From the NCBI RefSeq assembly GCF_000422445.1, contig NZ_KE383837.1:62001-126000 (forward strand): DNA of 64,000 nt. The letters run 5' to 3'. Position numbers and translations under genes: made by a program. The DNA comes from Paenibacillus assamensis DSM 18201 (GTDB taxonomy: Bacteria > Bacillota > Bacilli > Paenibacillales > Paenibacillaceae). Under the pieces are notes generated by a model. The model had not been told where the DNA came from. It did no database searches and worked only from the letters and a program-made list of their open reading frames with translations. Below, piece after piece: positions 27,284-35,616 of this stretch (positions are counted from its first letter, which is position 1; each line of letters opens with the position of its first letter).

Positions 27284-27339
27284 CATATTCAATACGAATA
27301 TATAGTAGCTTAATTTTTCTCCGTTAAGCTCTATTCATT

Positions 27340-27368
27340 ATTATAACGAATTTTTTTCAATTTGGGAA
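27340..27368 (-). promoter_or_regulatory. Promoter of the FMN riboswitch transcript
   Basis: TATAAT at 27345-27340 on the minus strand is a consensus -10 box; TTCCCA sits 17 bases upstream as a poor -35. Transcription would start about 50 bases before the aptamer. Confidence 0.5.
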
Positions 27369-27518
27369 TGATTCGTTTCATTGCAAACAAGTTACCATCA
27401 TCATCCAGATTAAATGATTACTAGTGGTCACACAATAGATGGAGAATTCAAGCATCTCATTTCTCAAGAATGCCGTTGTTGGTGTTTTAATACTTAATCA
27501 AAACATAAGGTGATACGT

Positions 27519-28301
27519 ATGCGTAAACGATCAGGATACTGGCTCCTGCTCCTATTGTGTTTCATTATTGCCACTCAAGCAGCATTTTTAACTCCGAACA
27601 AGAGAAGTCGGCAAGAATACGAACAACAAGGCTCAATTATATGGGAGGCAAAGACAGAACATAAAATGATGGCACTCACGTTCGATGATGGTCCTGATCC
27701 GAAACAGACCGTGGCTATTTTGGATATTTTGAAGCGATACGATGTAAAAAGTACATTTTTCGTCCTTGGCAAACGCGTAGCCAAATATCCTCAGCTCGCC
27801 AAAAAAATCGTCGAAGATGGTCATGAGCTTGCCAATCATACGTATAATCACATCTATTTCAATCGTAAATCATCGCACAGTCTTATCCTTAAAGAAATCC
27901 AGCTGACCCAGCAAGCCATTCACACCGCTACAGGACAAACAGCTACTCTGTTCCGACCACCCGGTGGGAATTACAATGATCTTATCGTCGATACGAGCAA
28001 ACGACAAGGGTTGCAATGCATCATGTGGTCTTGGCATCAAGATACGAGAGATTGGGATTTGCCTGGCATTAACAAAATTAAAAACAAGGTACTGAACAAT
28101 GCACGCAATGGCGATATTGTTCTGTTCCACGATTATGTACACGGGCGTACCCAGACCCCACAAGCTCTTGAATTAATCTTGCCTGAATTAAAAAGGAGAG
28201 GCTATCAGTTTGTAACGGTATCTGAATTGCTTAAGCACTCGGATCCTCAAAGAAAAGTTCACCAAAAGCGCCAAGAAAGTCGTAAACATCCACGTTTATG
28301 A
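27519..28301 (+). CDS. Polysaccharide deacetylase (NodB domain), membrane-anchored or secreted, 260 aa
   Basis: This carbohydrate esterase family 4 enzyme removes N-acetyl groups from peptidoglycan or another polysaccharide outside the membrane. An N-terminal hydrophobic segment (residues 8-24) is a signal or anchor. The NodB motifs are TFDDGPD (Asp56-Asp57), the metal-binding HTYNH (near 106-110), RPPGGN and the late LFHDYVHG. The tail is strongly basic (HQKRQESRKHPRL), which would favour contact with teichoic acids. ATG at 27519 has AAGGTG six bases upstream. It is followed 69 bases later by the PdaA gene, so the two may act together on spore or cell-wall glycan. Confidence 0.92.
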   Translation: MRKRSGYWLLLLLCFIIATQAAFLTPNKRSRQEYEQQGSIIWEAKTEHKMMALTFDDGPDPKQTVAILDILKRYDVKSTFFVLGKRVAKYPQLAKKIVEDGHELANHTYNHIYFNRKSSHSLILKEIQLTQQAIHTATGQTATLFRPPGGNYNDLIVDTSKRQGLQCIMWSWHQDTRDWDLPGINKIKNKVLNNARNGDIVLFHDYVHGRTQTPQALELILPELKRRGYQFVTVSELLKHSDPQRKVHQKRQESRKHPRL

Positions 28302-28370
28302 ATAAACGCAGGCTATTTACAAATAATACAATAACCGCACATAACGGCACTATATTATAAGGAGTTATCT

Positions 28371-29192
28371 ATGCTAAAACGTTATTTTTCAGCTTTGTTG
28401 GTAATCGCCATCTTGAGTGCTGCATACGGAGTTACTGTACAAGCTGCCAATAGCCCGACGTTCCATTTCGGGTTCAAAAAGAGCAAGAACGGTCAGCTAC
28501 CTTCCATTGATGAGGAAGGCTTTAAAGGAGTTATCGAAAAACACGGCTCCGTTTTCCTAGGAAACACTCGTTCCAAGACACTTTATCTTACTTTCGATAA
28601 TGGCTATGAAAATGGACTAACCGCCAACATACTCGATACGCTTAAATCAAAAAAAGTACCTGCCATTTTTTTCGTGACAGGCCATTACATTGAAACACAA
28701 CCTGACTTGCTTAAACGTATGATTGCCGAAGGCCATCTCATTGGTAACCATTCATGGAGCCATCCAGATATGACTACAGTTTCGGATACTCGTCTCACCG
28801 AAGAATTGGAGAAAGTGAAAACAGCGGTAGCGGCTGTAACTGGTCAGAAGCAAATGCGCTATCTTCGTCCACCACGCGGAATCTTTAACGAGCGTACGCT
28901 TGCCCTTAGTCATAAGCTAGGCTATACCAACGTATTTTGGTCCATCGCTTATAAAGATTGGGATGTCAATCAACAACGCGGAGCTCAGTATGCCTATGAC
29001 AATGTCGTTAGACAGCTGCATCCAGGTGCAGTCCTTCTGCTTCACTCTATATCGAAAGATAACGCAGCAGCCCTAGGCAGAATTATTGATGAAGCCCATA
29101 GACAAGGGTATGAATTCGCAAGTCTAGACCAACTAATGGCACCTCCTCAGCTTCCAATCGCTCCAGCACCTGTGCCTGTACCTGCAAAGTAA
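28371..29192 (+). CDS. pdaA: Peptidoglycan N-acetylmuramic acid deacetylase PdaA, 273 aa
   Basis: PdaA deacetylates muramic acid in spore cortex peptidoglycan as a step to muramic delta-lactam, which is required for germination. The diagnostic PdaA motif is TFDNGYENG (Asp76, with Asn in place of the second Asp of ordinary NodB domains), with metal-binding HSWSH, RPPRG and LLLHSIS. A signal peptide covers residues 1-25 (ends VQAA). The C-terminal Pro-rich tail (PIAPAPVPVPAK) is unusual and may be a linker. AAGGAG precedes the ATG. It is probably expressed in the forespore, by comparison with Bacillus. Confidence 0.92.
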   Translation: MLKRYFSALLVIAILSAAYGVTVQAANSPTFHFGFKKSKNGQLPSIDEEGFKGVIEKHGSVFLGNTRSKTLYLTFDNGYENGLTANILDTLKSKKVPAIFFVTGHYIETQPDLLKRMIAEGHLIGNHSWSHPDMTTVSDTRLTEELEKVKTAVAAVTGQKQMRYLRPPRGIFNERTLALSHKLGYTNVFWSIAYKDWDVNQQRGAQYAYDNVVRQLHPGAVLLLHSISKDNAAALGRIIDEAHRQGYEFASLDQLMAPPQLPIAPAPVPVPAK

Positions 29193-29226
29193 CTTTTCAG
29201 TGTCGAGACTTCATATTGTTATTTGC

Positions 29227-29251
29227 AGCCTCTTGCTTTGTGCAGGAGGCT
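29227..29251 (+). terminator. Terminator of the deacetylase pair
   Basis: AGCCUCUUGC pairs with GCAGGAGGCU (one G-U) around a five-base loop, 35 bases after the pdaA stop, followed by UUCACCUU. Confidence 0.6.
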
Positions 29252-29286
29252 TTCACCTTCCCATCGAGCATCTGCAACTAAAACAT

Positions 29287-29763
29287 TCATGCGATTGGAT
29301 TCACTTGCACAACTGCTTGCTTACCACTTAATTGAATGCCCGATTGTTTCACGCCGATCGATGCCAGATCACGCAGTAGCTCTTCAAGCAACTTTTTCGC
29401 CTTTTCGCCTTCCTTACCCGAAATACGAACAACGAGAAGAACAGCATCTCCAGCTCGTAAAATACGTTCTGCCTGCTGTTTCTTCGTCTCATAATCATGC
29501 TCTTCAATTTGAGGGGTTAAACGGATCTCTTTCACTTTTGCCTTCTGCTCACGTTTACGAGCTTGCTGCGCTTCTTCCTTTACCGCTCCAGCACGTACTA
29601 ACTTACATGGCGGCGGGCTGCTCATCAGCGATGTACAAACGAGGTCTACCTTCAGTTTTTTGGCCATTGCAAGCGCCTCAGAAGTTGGTACGATCCCAAG
29701 ATCTTCTCCGTCAATACCTATCAATTGAACTTCAGCGGCTTTTATCTTGTTGTTAATAATCAT
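29287..29763 (-). CDS. Divergent translation initiation factor IF-3 paralogue, 158 aa
   Basis: The sequence aligns with IF-3 from end to end: INNKIKAAEVQLIGIDGEDLG and the ALAMAKKLKVDLV region match the N-domain, and VKEIRLTPQIEEHDYETK matches the C-domain. However, the MDYGKF segment after the PP turn is replaced by LVRAGAVKEE, and the usual FRGRE and KMEGR motifs are changed to ISGKEGEK and QLSGKQ. The fold is probably kept while ribosome contacts may differ. It uses ATG, not the AUU-type start of autoregulated infC, and lacks rpmI and rplT neighbours, so it is not the main infC. A role under special growth conditions is inference. Confidence 0.8.
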   Translation of the reverse strand: MIINNKIKAAEVQLIGIDGEDLGIVPTSEALAMAKKLKVDLVCTSLMSSPPPCKLVRAGAVKEEAQQARKREQKAKVKEIRLTPQIEEHDYETKKQQAERILRAGDAVLLVVRISGKEGEKAKKLLEELLRDLASIGVKQSGIQLSGKQAVVQVNPIA

Positions 29764-29830
29764 TGTATACCACCTGCTCCTTCGTTATAATGAATGAACC
29801 CATATTACCTTATTGTTAGGAGATTTATCA

Positions 29831-30136
29831 ATGAACACGAAAGAAATGGAAGAACAAATTATCCGTACGTACCAACAGGAAGAGAACATGATGATTCTTG
29901 TTTTTGCACAATGGTGTATTAATCACAATCTCGACCCTGTGGCGTTATATCAAAAAGCCTACCCGAAGCAAGAAGAAAATCACTTGCTTCAGCAAGCAAT
30001 GGGACTGACCGTATCCAAGGAAGAGGCCGGCGATATTCCCGATGATACCGTACTTGCCGTACTCTCTCTGTTCGGCAACGAAGAGCTCGCCTTTGTTGTA
30101 ACAGAAGAGATTCAGAAACGATCTAATAAGAAGTAA
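29831..30136 (+). CDS. Conserved hypothetical protein, 101 aa
   Basis: This acidic, mostly helical soluble protein (MNTKEMEEQIIRTYQQEENMMI... region) has two Cys-free helical halves split by a charged loop, and an FVVTEEIQKR-like basic end. I recognise it only as a Paenibacillus-type conserved hypothetical. AGGAGATTTATCA precedes the ATG at 29831. It is divergent from the IF-3 paralogue, with 67 bases between starts, so the two may share a regulatory region. Function is unknown. Confidence 0.75.
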   Translation: MNTKEMEEQIIRTYQQEENMMILVFAQWCINHNLDPVALYQKAYPKQEENHLLQQAMGLTVSKEEAGDIPDDTVLAVLSLFGNEELAFVVTEEIQKRSNKK

Positions 30137-30156
30137 TCAGAACCTTACGCATAGCA

Positions 30157-30184
30157 GAACCGAAGAGCCATAATTTCGGTTTAT
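30157..30184 (+). terminator. Terminator of the 29831-30136 gene
   Basis: AACCGAA and TTCGGTT form a seven-pair stem followed by TATTTTAGTT, 20 bases after the stop. Confidence 0.65.
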
Positions 30185-30230
30185 TTTAGTTAACTTGTTA
30201 TCATGTATCATTTCTTTTTAGCAGAATGAC

Positions 30231-30276
30231 AAAAGCGCCGCTCACTCTTTTTCAAGAATGATCGACGCTTTTTATT
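30231..30276. terminator. Bidirectional terminator between convergent genes
   Basis: AAAAGCG...CGCTTTTT with an inner TCACTCTT/AAGAATGA arm makes a long stem. The T-run is better on the plus strand, but it also lies just after the stop of the minus-strand Na/Pi transporter. Confidence 0.65.
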
Positions 30277-30287
30277 TATTTCTTCAA

Positions 30288-31907
30288 CTACTCTTTTTCG
30301 TGCATAACGAATTGAGCAATATTTTTACTATGGTCTCCAACACGCTCAAGATTGCTGAGGATATCGAGATACACAGCTCCAGAGCTGCCCGAGCATTGAT
30401 TTTGATTCAAACGTTGAATATGATTTTTACGGAATTTCTTCTCCATTTGATCAAGTTCACGCTCATAATCCAATACCTGCTGCGCAGCTTGAGCATCTGT
30501 ATGCTCCAAGGCAAATAGAGCTCTTTCCACCGTCTTATCCGCAAGTGTAGTCATTTCTTTCAACTCTGAGCTTGCTTCGTTAGACAAGTCAACTTTCTTA
30601 TTCATACTGAACTCGGACAATTCAGCGATATTTTCCGCATGATCGCCGATACGTTCAATATCATTAATCAACTGGAACCAGCCTGATGCTCTTTCAGATG
30701 TACCCTCGGACAATCCATTCTGTTGATTGATTTTCACCATATAGTCCGTAATTTTACGGTTCAATTCGTTAATTAGCGCTTCTTTCTGCAGAGCAAGTTC
30801 GCCAAGCTTAACGTCCCTGCTAAAGAAGAAGTTCGTAGAGTCATTTAATGTTTCGCGTGCGAACTGACCCATGCGCAAAATTTCATGTTGAGCTTGTCCA
30901 AATGCTACTGCTGGAGTTGCCAACAATCTTTCGTCCAAGTAGATTGCTTTGAACTCAATTTCCTGTGATTTGCCTGGAATAACCTTAGTTACAATCCACG
31001 CCAAAATTGGAATGAACGGCAAGAAGAGCAACGCGTTCGTTGTGTTAAAGATTCCGTGTGCATAAGCAATTTGCATACGAACGTTTACACCTTCACCGAG
31101 CCACAATACAACGCTGTGGACCAATGGAAGTAATAGCATGAAAATGATTGAACCTAGCACGTTAAAGATAACATGCACAAGTGCAGTACGTTTTGCAGCT
31201 ACAGTCGCTCCAATAGAAGCAAGAACTGCTGTAATCGTCGTTCCGATGTTGTCACCGAACAAGATCGGAAGCGCCCCCATCAAGCTAATCATGCCTTCGT
31301 CAGCGATCGTTTGCAAAATACCAATCGTTGCGCTGGAGCTTTGCACGATAACAGTGAATACAGTACCAACTAATAGTGCCAAAATTGGTTGATCCTGAAG
31401 CTGAATCATAAAGTCAGTAAAGACAGGAAGCTTACTAAGCGGTTTTACCCCGCCTCCCATTAATGACAAGCCTAAGAAAAGTGTACCGAAGCCAAAAATA
31501 ACTTGGCCTATGTACTGCAACTTTTTCTTATTAAAGAAGAATAGGAAAATTGCACCTACTGCAATTATAGGCAGTGCATAAGCATCAATCTTAATACCCA
31601 CAATGAATGCAGTCATCGTCGTACCAATGTTCGCTCCAATAATTACACCTATTGCTTGTCGCAGCGTCATTAGACCCGCATTAACTAGTCCAATCGCCAT
31701 TACAGTCGTTCCTGATGAAGACTGAATGAGGATTGTAACGCCAACACCGACCAACAATCCAAGTACCGGGTTCGAAGTATAGCGCTCCAATAGCCCACGC
31801 ATCTTGTCCCCTGCCGACTTCTGCAATCCGTCGGACATGTACTTTATCCCGAATAGGAATAAGCCCAATCCACCAACAAACTTAAAAATAATGTCTTGCC
31901 AATCCAA
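30288..31907 (-). CDS. Na+/phosphate cotransporter family protein (NptA/YjbB-like), 539 aa
   Basis: This is a sodium-dependent phosphate transporter of the inner membrane. It contains two inverted Na/Pi-cotransporter repeats, each with the QSSS signature (ILIQSSSGTTVMAIG and VIVQSSSATIGILQ) and GANIGTT/GDNIGTT, in residues 1-310. A C-terminal PhoU-like helical domain (residues about 340-535) with the DIERIGDHAENIAE and NLERVGDHSKNIAQ motifs may bind metal and regulate transport. The start is TTG at 31907, supported by AGGGGG seven bases upstream. It appears to be a single-gene unit. Confidence 0.93.
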   Translation of the reverse strand: MDWQDIIFKFVGGLGLFLFGIKYMSDGLQKSAGDKMRGLLERYTSNPVLGLLVGVGVTILIQSSSGTTVMAIGLVNAGLMTLRQAIGVIIGANIGTTMTAFIVGIKIDAYALPIIAVGAIFLFFFNKKKLQYIGQVIFGFGTLFLGLSLMGGGVKPLSKLPVFTDFMIQLQDQPILALLVGTVFTVIVQSSSATIGILQTIADEGMISLMGALPILFGDNIGTTITAVLASIGATVAAKRTALVHVIFNVLGSIIFMLLLPLVHSVVLWLGEGVNVRMQIAYAHGIFNTTNALLFLPFIPILAWIVTKVIPGKSQEIEFKAIYLDERLLATPAVAFGQAQHEILRMGQFARETLNDSTNFFFSRDVKLGELALQKEALINELNRKITDYMVKINQQNGLSEGTSERASGWFQLINDIERIGDHAENIAELSEFSMNKKVDLSNEASSELKEMTTLADKTVERALFALEHTDAQAAQQVLDYERELDQMEKKFRKNHIQRLNQNQCSGSSGAVYLDILSNLERVGDHSKNIAQFVMHEKE

Positions 31908-32153
31908 GGATGATCCCCCTCAAAGATATTCTAGTTGTTAGGCACATACCTATATAATTTAACATATTAAAGCACAGATTTGTAATCTTATTTTTCTACT
32001 TTCACCCCCCTATTATTTCCTTTTTCACACAAAAGATCAACTCTTTTGTCGAATCTGTTACAATTTTAGGTTTAAAAATGTACATTCACCCTGTAAATCA
32101 TGAATATGATCCATTTACCTCGTTTTTAAAATCACAATTTACAACCTCATCCA

Positions 32154-32182
32154 TTGTTTACAATCATAAATACATGTATACT
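32154..32182 (+). promoter_or_regulatory. Promoter of the YdjM-like gene
   Basis: TTGTTT (32154-32159) and TATACT (32177-32182) are 17 bases apart, 68 bases before the ATG. The rest of the 31908-32249 gap is AT-rich with no recognised gene. Confidence 0.5.
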
Positions 32183-32249
32183 CTATACAAACATATGTTT
32201 GGTTTATGTTTATTGATCAATTTATTGTAAGTACATATTAGGAGGAAGT

Positions 32250-32888
32250 ATGAAAGGAACAACCCATTTAGCAATTGGCGTTACGATCGGCATGGGTGCT
32301 GCTGCTTATTTTCCATTCTCATTTAAGAGTGCAGGCTTATATGTAGCGATATCAGCATTTTCGGCTTTAAGTGCAGATCTAGACGGACCAAGTCTATTAA
32401 GCAGACGAATTGGGCAGTTATCACGTTGGATTCGCGAGTCGATTGTATGGCTTGGTGCTGTACTCGTTGCTGGTCTTGCTTATCAATACGTGATAAACGA
32501 GCATGTAAGTATGGAATGGGCGATGGGCGCATTTATTATTTTCTTACTTGGTTTTATCACGAAGGAAGGTATTATTCGCAACGCCATCGTCAGCCTGATA
32601 GGGGCTGTGTTAATGTTCATTGGCTGGCAGAGCCACATGTACTGGCTTATTGGCTTCGGACTGTTTGTAGCTTGGGCACCGTGGCTGAGTCATCGAGGAT
32701 TGACGCATACGATTTGGGCGGTCATCTTCTGGGGGATGATAGGCTATGGATTAGAACAGCAGCTTCAAATTGAAGGCATTATGGCCGTGTCTGTGCTCGG
32801 ATATGTATCACACCTGGTGGCTGATACGTTAACCCCACGCGGAGTAAAGTGGTTCTATCCGTTGTATAAGAAGTCAATTCGATTATAA
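32250..32888 (+). CDS. YdjM-like membrane-bound metal-dependent hydrolase family protein, 212 aa
   Basis: This inner-membrane protein belongs to the LexA-binding/YdjM putative hydrolase family. Visible family features are the N-terminal KGTTHLAIG (metal-ligand His), SADLDGP in the first loop, HRGLTHT near residue 150 and HLVADTLTPRG near 190, which carry the conserved His and Asp residues. About five hydrophobic segments are present. Biochemical activity is not established for the family. AGGAGG precedes the ATG. Confidence 0.88.
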   Translation: MKGTTHLAIGVTIGMGAAAYFPFSFKSAGLYVAISAFSALSADLDGPSLLSRRIGQLSRWIRESIVWLGAVLVAGLAYQYVINEHVSMEWAMGAFIIFLLGFITKEGIIRNAIVSLIGAVLMFIGWQSHMYWLIGFGLFVAWAPWLSHRGLTHTIWAVIFWGMIGYGLEQQLQIEGIMAVSVLGYVSHLVADTLTPRGVKWFYPLYKKSIRL

Positions 32889-32916
32889 TCTTCATACAAA
32901 TAGACTTATAAAAATT

Positions 32917-32964
32917 AGCGAGCATGCATGTTTGAACAGGTTGATGAAGAACTGCACGCTCGCT
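32917..32964 (+). terminator. Hairpin after the YdjM-like gene, probable terminator
   Basis: AGCGAGCATGCA pairs with TGCACGCTCGCT with one mismatch, 28 bases after the stop, followed by TTACTTG. The rest of the gap to 33279 holds a TATAAT-like box near 33188 that may serve the next gene. Confidence 0.55.
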
Positions 32965-33279
32965 TTACTTGCTCCTTGTTGGCAACAAACCCAGGTATTA
33001 CACCATCTTCCTAAGCCTCTCTTCCATTTTCCACATCAGATATAATCTACGATTCTATCCAAGACATGTATATGAATTTTCATATGATCTGTTCACTATC
33101 TATGCAAAAATGTCAAAAAAACTTACAACTTTTATAGAAAAATAGCGTAACTTTTAAAAATGTGCTTCCGTTATGGAAAAAGTTAGTTATAATAGGCTTT
33201 AGATTACACAAATAAATAAGACACGAGCTAATAAAGCATTCTTTAGCTAATGATGTCTAAAAAGGAGTAGGAGTAAGAA

Positions 33280-33609
33280 ATGCATATGCAGACATTGCCA
33301 TCTTGGGTGTGGATGGTCTATTACGGCTTTTTATTTATCACCCTCGTAACAACCGTCATTAGTATTATCCGCAAAAAAAACACTATTTTCTCTATCGTTG
33401 TAGCGGCCATCACCATGCTAGTACCCGCTGTGTCGCTAATCAACAGCATCGGGCGAAATGGAAATGAGTTCGAGTATTGGTTTGAACAATTGCGCGAAGG
33501 TCAATTATGGTCGATTTTCGTTACGATTGGTTATGTCATTATTGTAATTTGGCTATTAACATTTTCCTTTAATAAGAAAACAGCCAACAGTGGAAAGTCA
33601 TCAAAATAA
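33280..33609 (+). CDS. Small three-helix membrane protein, 109 aa
   Basis: I do not recognise the family. Three hydrophobic segments lie near residues 8-28, 37-55 and 76-95, with a charged loop (SIGRNGNEFEYWFEQLREG) between the second and third and a basic tail. The sequence AAGGAGTAGGAG lies upstream of the ATG. It stands alone between two gaps, so context gives no clue to function. Confidence 0.75.
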   Translation: MHMQTLPSWVWMVYYGFLFITLVTTVISIIRKKNTIFSIVVAAITMLVPAVSLINSIGRNGNEFEYWFEQLREGQLWSIFVTIGYVIIVIWLLTFSFNKKTANSGKSSK

Positions 33610-33771
33610 AGTGACACACCGTAATTACGCTAGCGGCACACCCTTGCATTAAGTTATTCAGGCTAACCTTCGAAACTATCTCGCCTACTCACACTGTGGA
33701 AATACCGCACTTTTAAATTACGATCAGCTATCCGAGCTATACCTATCCTTTTGTTTATCTTCCAACATGCA

Positions 33772-34572
33772 TCACTTATATAAATAGGTTTGGGAGCTTT
33801 GAGCGATCATCAAGCGGAGGAACGCTTGCGTTTGCTTAGCTCGAGCCCACCGAGTCACAATCGATTGAGGTTTGTGATGTCCCTCACGCACAGCGATGGC
33901 TTCCAATAGCAATGGATGCCATTTCTCTGGGAGCTTGTTCATAACGTACTGTACTGCTTCAACTTTAGCGGCAATGTGTTGATGTTCTAGACTGTACATA
34001 ATTCTACACATCGTACATACTGCGTCTGCACGAACATCATCCAGCATATACGGCAATCTGCCGTTTGATTTTCGCCTCCAATAATGATTGAGATTATAGT
34101 CCAATGTCTGGATAACATCGTCCCAGCTAATATCGATGTTGAGTTCCTTACTCTCAGGTCCGTAAATCGTAATGCCATATTGTTTCAACATCCACCATGT
34201 TATTGCATTTAGATCCCACTTCCCTAGACGTACTTTACCATCCGTAACATACAAATAGGGTGAAACATCATCATTTTGTTTGCCTAGATAATCAACAGGA
34301 ATGTACATACCGTCTATTCGTTTCGCTAAGGAACTGACTGATGCTAGTGATTGATGAATGTGGGTAATCGTTTGTTTACCTGCTTCTATTGGGCTAGCAT
34401 GCAATAGAACGATGATGTCTATGTCACTGTTGGTAGAATCATATGCGTTCAATGCAATCGATCCATATAAATAGATACCATAGATTTGATTAGGAAGTGT
34501 AGTTAGTATCTGCTTCTGGTATGCACAAAGCAGCGCATCTACTTCTTTAGGAACATTCGTTGACAGGACCAT
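33772..34572 (-). CDS. Nucleotidyltransferase resembling aminoglycoside adenylyltransferases (AadA/ANT), 266 aa
   Basis: The N-terminal nucleotidyltransferase motif is intact: YLYGSIALNAYDSTNSDIDI gives the G-S and D-x-D that bind ATP and Mg. The C-terminal helical DUF4111-type domain (residues about 150-262) is the partner found in AadA and ANT(9) enzymes, with the aligned TMCRIMYSLEHQHIAAKVEA stretch. Streptomycin or spectinomycin adenylylation is possible, but chromosomal relatives often have no tested drug activity. AGGAG lies seven bases before the ATG. It is a single gene flanked by non-coding DNA. Confidence 0.85.
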   Translation of the reverse strand: MVLSTNVPKEVDALLCAYQKQILTTLPNQIYGIYLYGSIALNAYDSTNSDIDIIVLLHASPIEAGKQTITHIHQSLASVSSLAKRIDGMYIPVDYLGKQNDDVSPYLYVTDGKVRLGKWDLNAITWWMLKQYGITIYGPESKELNIDISWDDVIQTLDYNLNHYWRRKSNGRLPYMLDDVRADAVCTMCRIMYSLEHQHIAAKVEAVQYVMNKLPEKWHPLLLEAIAVREGHHKPQSIVTRWARAKQTQAFLRLMIAQSSQTYLYK

Positions 34573-34667
34573 ATGCTCACTCCTATTTTCTGTACGTATG
34601 CCTAGCTTCTAGCTTCTCACAGCGACATACATTTTCGACTGATGCTATATCATTACAAGTAAAATGC

Positions 34668-34712
34668 AAAAAAAGTATCCTAGTCCCACTTAAGGGCATT
34701 AGGATACTTTTT
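34668..34712 (-). terminator. Terminator of the DsbA-like gene
   Basis: AAAAGTATCCTA and TAGGATACTTTT form a perfect 12-pair stem with a 17-base loop; U-runs exist on both strands. It lies ten bases after the stop. Confidence 0.85.
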
Positions 34713-34722
34713 ATTATAATTG

Positions 34723-35430
34723 TTATATAGAGCAAGTTCCATCAACACAGCCAGAACCAGAAGCATCCTCGTTAGATGAGACTTCATTAGATTGCTCACG
34801 ATGCTGCCACGCATATTGTAACGCCTCTGCAAAACGCTCACTTGATTGTGCACCAGAAACCGCAAGCTTCCCATCCACCAAGAAATATGGAACACCGCGG
34901 ACATCCATCGCTTGCGCACGCTGCTCTTCTGCTAGCACTTCTTGTACATAAGCATCTGATTCCCACAGTTGTGTAACTTCTGCTCGATCCAGTCCAATTT
35001 CAACCGCCAAATCCGTTAAGACGTTACGGTCACCTACATGTAGAGACTCCGTAAATGCCGCATTAAATAATCGTTCTGTCATTTGAGCTCCCTTACCTCT
35101 ATCCGAAGCATGACGAGTAAGTCGATGAGCATCACGAGTGTTGGTATGGATCATCGTGTCAAAGTTAAACGTAAGGCCGACCGTCAAAGCTTGCGCTGCA
35201 ACCTGATTTTGCATCGCACTTGCCTGCTCTAAGCTCATACCGTATTTTGCCGCCAACATTTCTACTACACGTTGATTCAAATCACGGGGTGCATGTGGGT
35301 CCAACTCAAAACTGCGATACGTTAGCTCCACTTGATCTCGATGCTCAAATTGCTGCAGCGCTGTTTCTAATCGTTTCTTCCCAATATAACAAAATGGGCA
35401 CATATAGTCCGACCAAATTTCAATTTTCAT
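34723..35430 (-). CDS. DsbA-family oxidoreductase, FrnE-like, 235 aa
   Basis: This is a cytosolic thiol oxidoreductase or 2-hydroxychromene-isomerase-like thioredoxin-fold protein. The active site CPFC is at residues 11-14 (IWSDYMCPFCYIG), the cis-Pro loop is GVPYFLVDG, and a helical insertion lies between. There is no signal peptide. The C-terminal tail (SGSGCVDGTCSI) adds two Cys, as in FrnE proteins whose extra Cys pair takes part in redox or metal chemistry. ATG at 35430 has AGGAGGG upstream; the longer start at 35448 is less likely. Confidence 0.92.
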   Translation of the reverse strand: MKIEIWSDYMCPFCYIGKKRLETALQQFEHRDQVELTYRSFELDPHAPRDLNQRVVEMLAAKYGMSLEQASAMQNQVAAQALTVGLTFNFDTMIHTNTRDAHRLTRHASDRGKGAQMTERLFNAAFTESLHVGDRNVLTDLAVEIGLDRAEVTQLWESDAYVQEVLAEEQRAQAMDVRGVPYFLVDGKLAVSGAQSSERFAEALQYAWQHREQSNEVSSNEDASGSGCVDGTCSI

Positions 35431-35541
35431 CTCGAGCCCTCCTATCAACTTGTTTCTCTAAAGTACCATACTATTATTAAGATAGCAACTAACACCAAGT
35501 AACTAACGATTACATACAGAACATCAATCAACGTATGTAAG

Positions 35542-35570
35542 TTGAATTTACTCGCCATACCATCTATAAT
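35542..35570 (+). promoter_or_regulatory. Promoter of the tetR-smr-smr operon
   Basis: TTGAAT (35542-35547) and a consensus TATAAT (35565-35570) are separated by 17 bases, directly before the palindromic operator. Confidence 0.75.
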
Positions 35571-35582
35571 TACAGAAAGTAA

Positions 35583-35596
35583 ACCGTCCAGACGGT
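35583..35596. promoter_or_regulatory. TetR-family operator
   Basis: ACCGTC-CA-GACGGT is a palindrome with perfect six-base arms that starts 12 bases after the -10 box and ends 20 bases before the regulator's start codon. Sequence and position are those of a QacR/TetR-family autoregulatory operator. Confidence 0.75.
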
Positions 35597-35616
35597 ATAG
35601 TAAGGTGGTTGCAAAC

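Noticed and set aside
29223..29756. 177-codon reading frame on the plus strand
   Set aside because: It lies opposite the IF-3-like gene, which has clear homology and a ribosome site; the plus-strand frame has neither.
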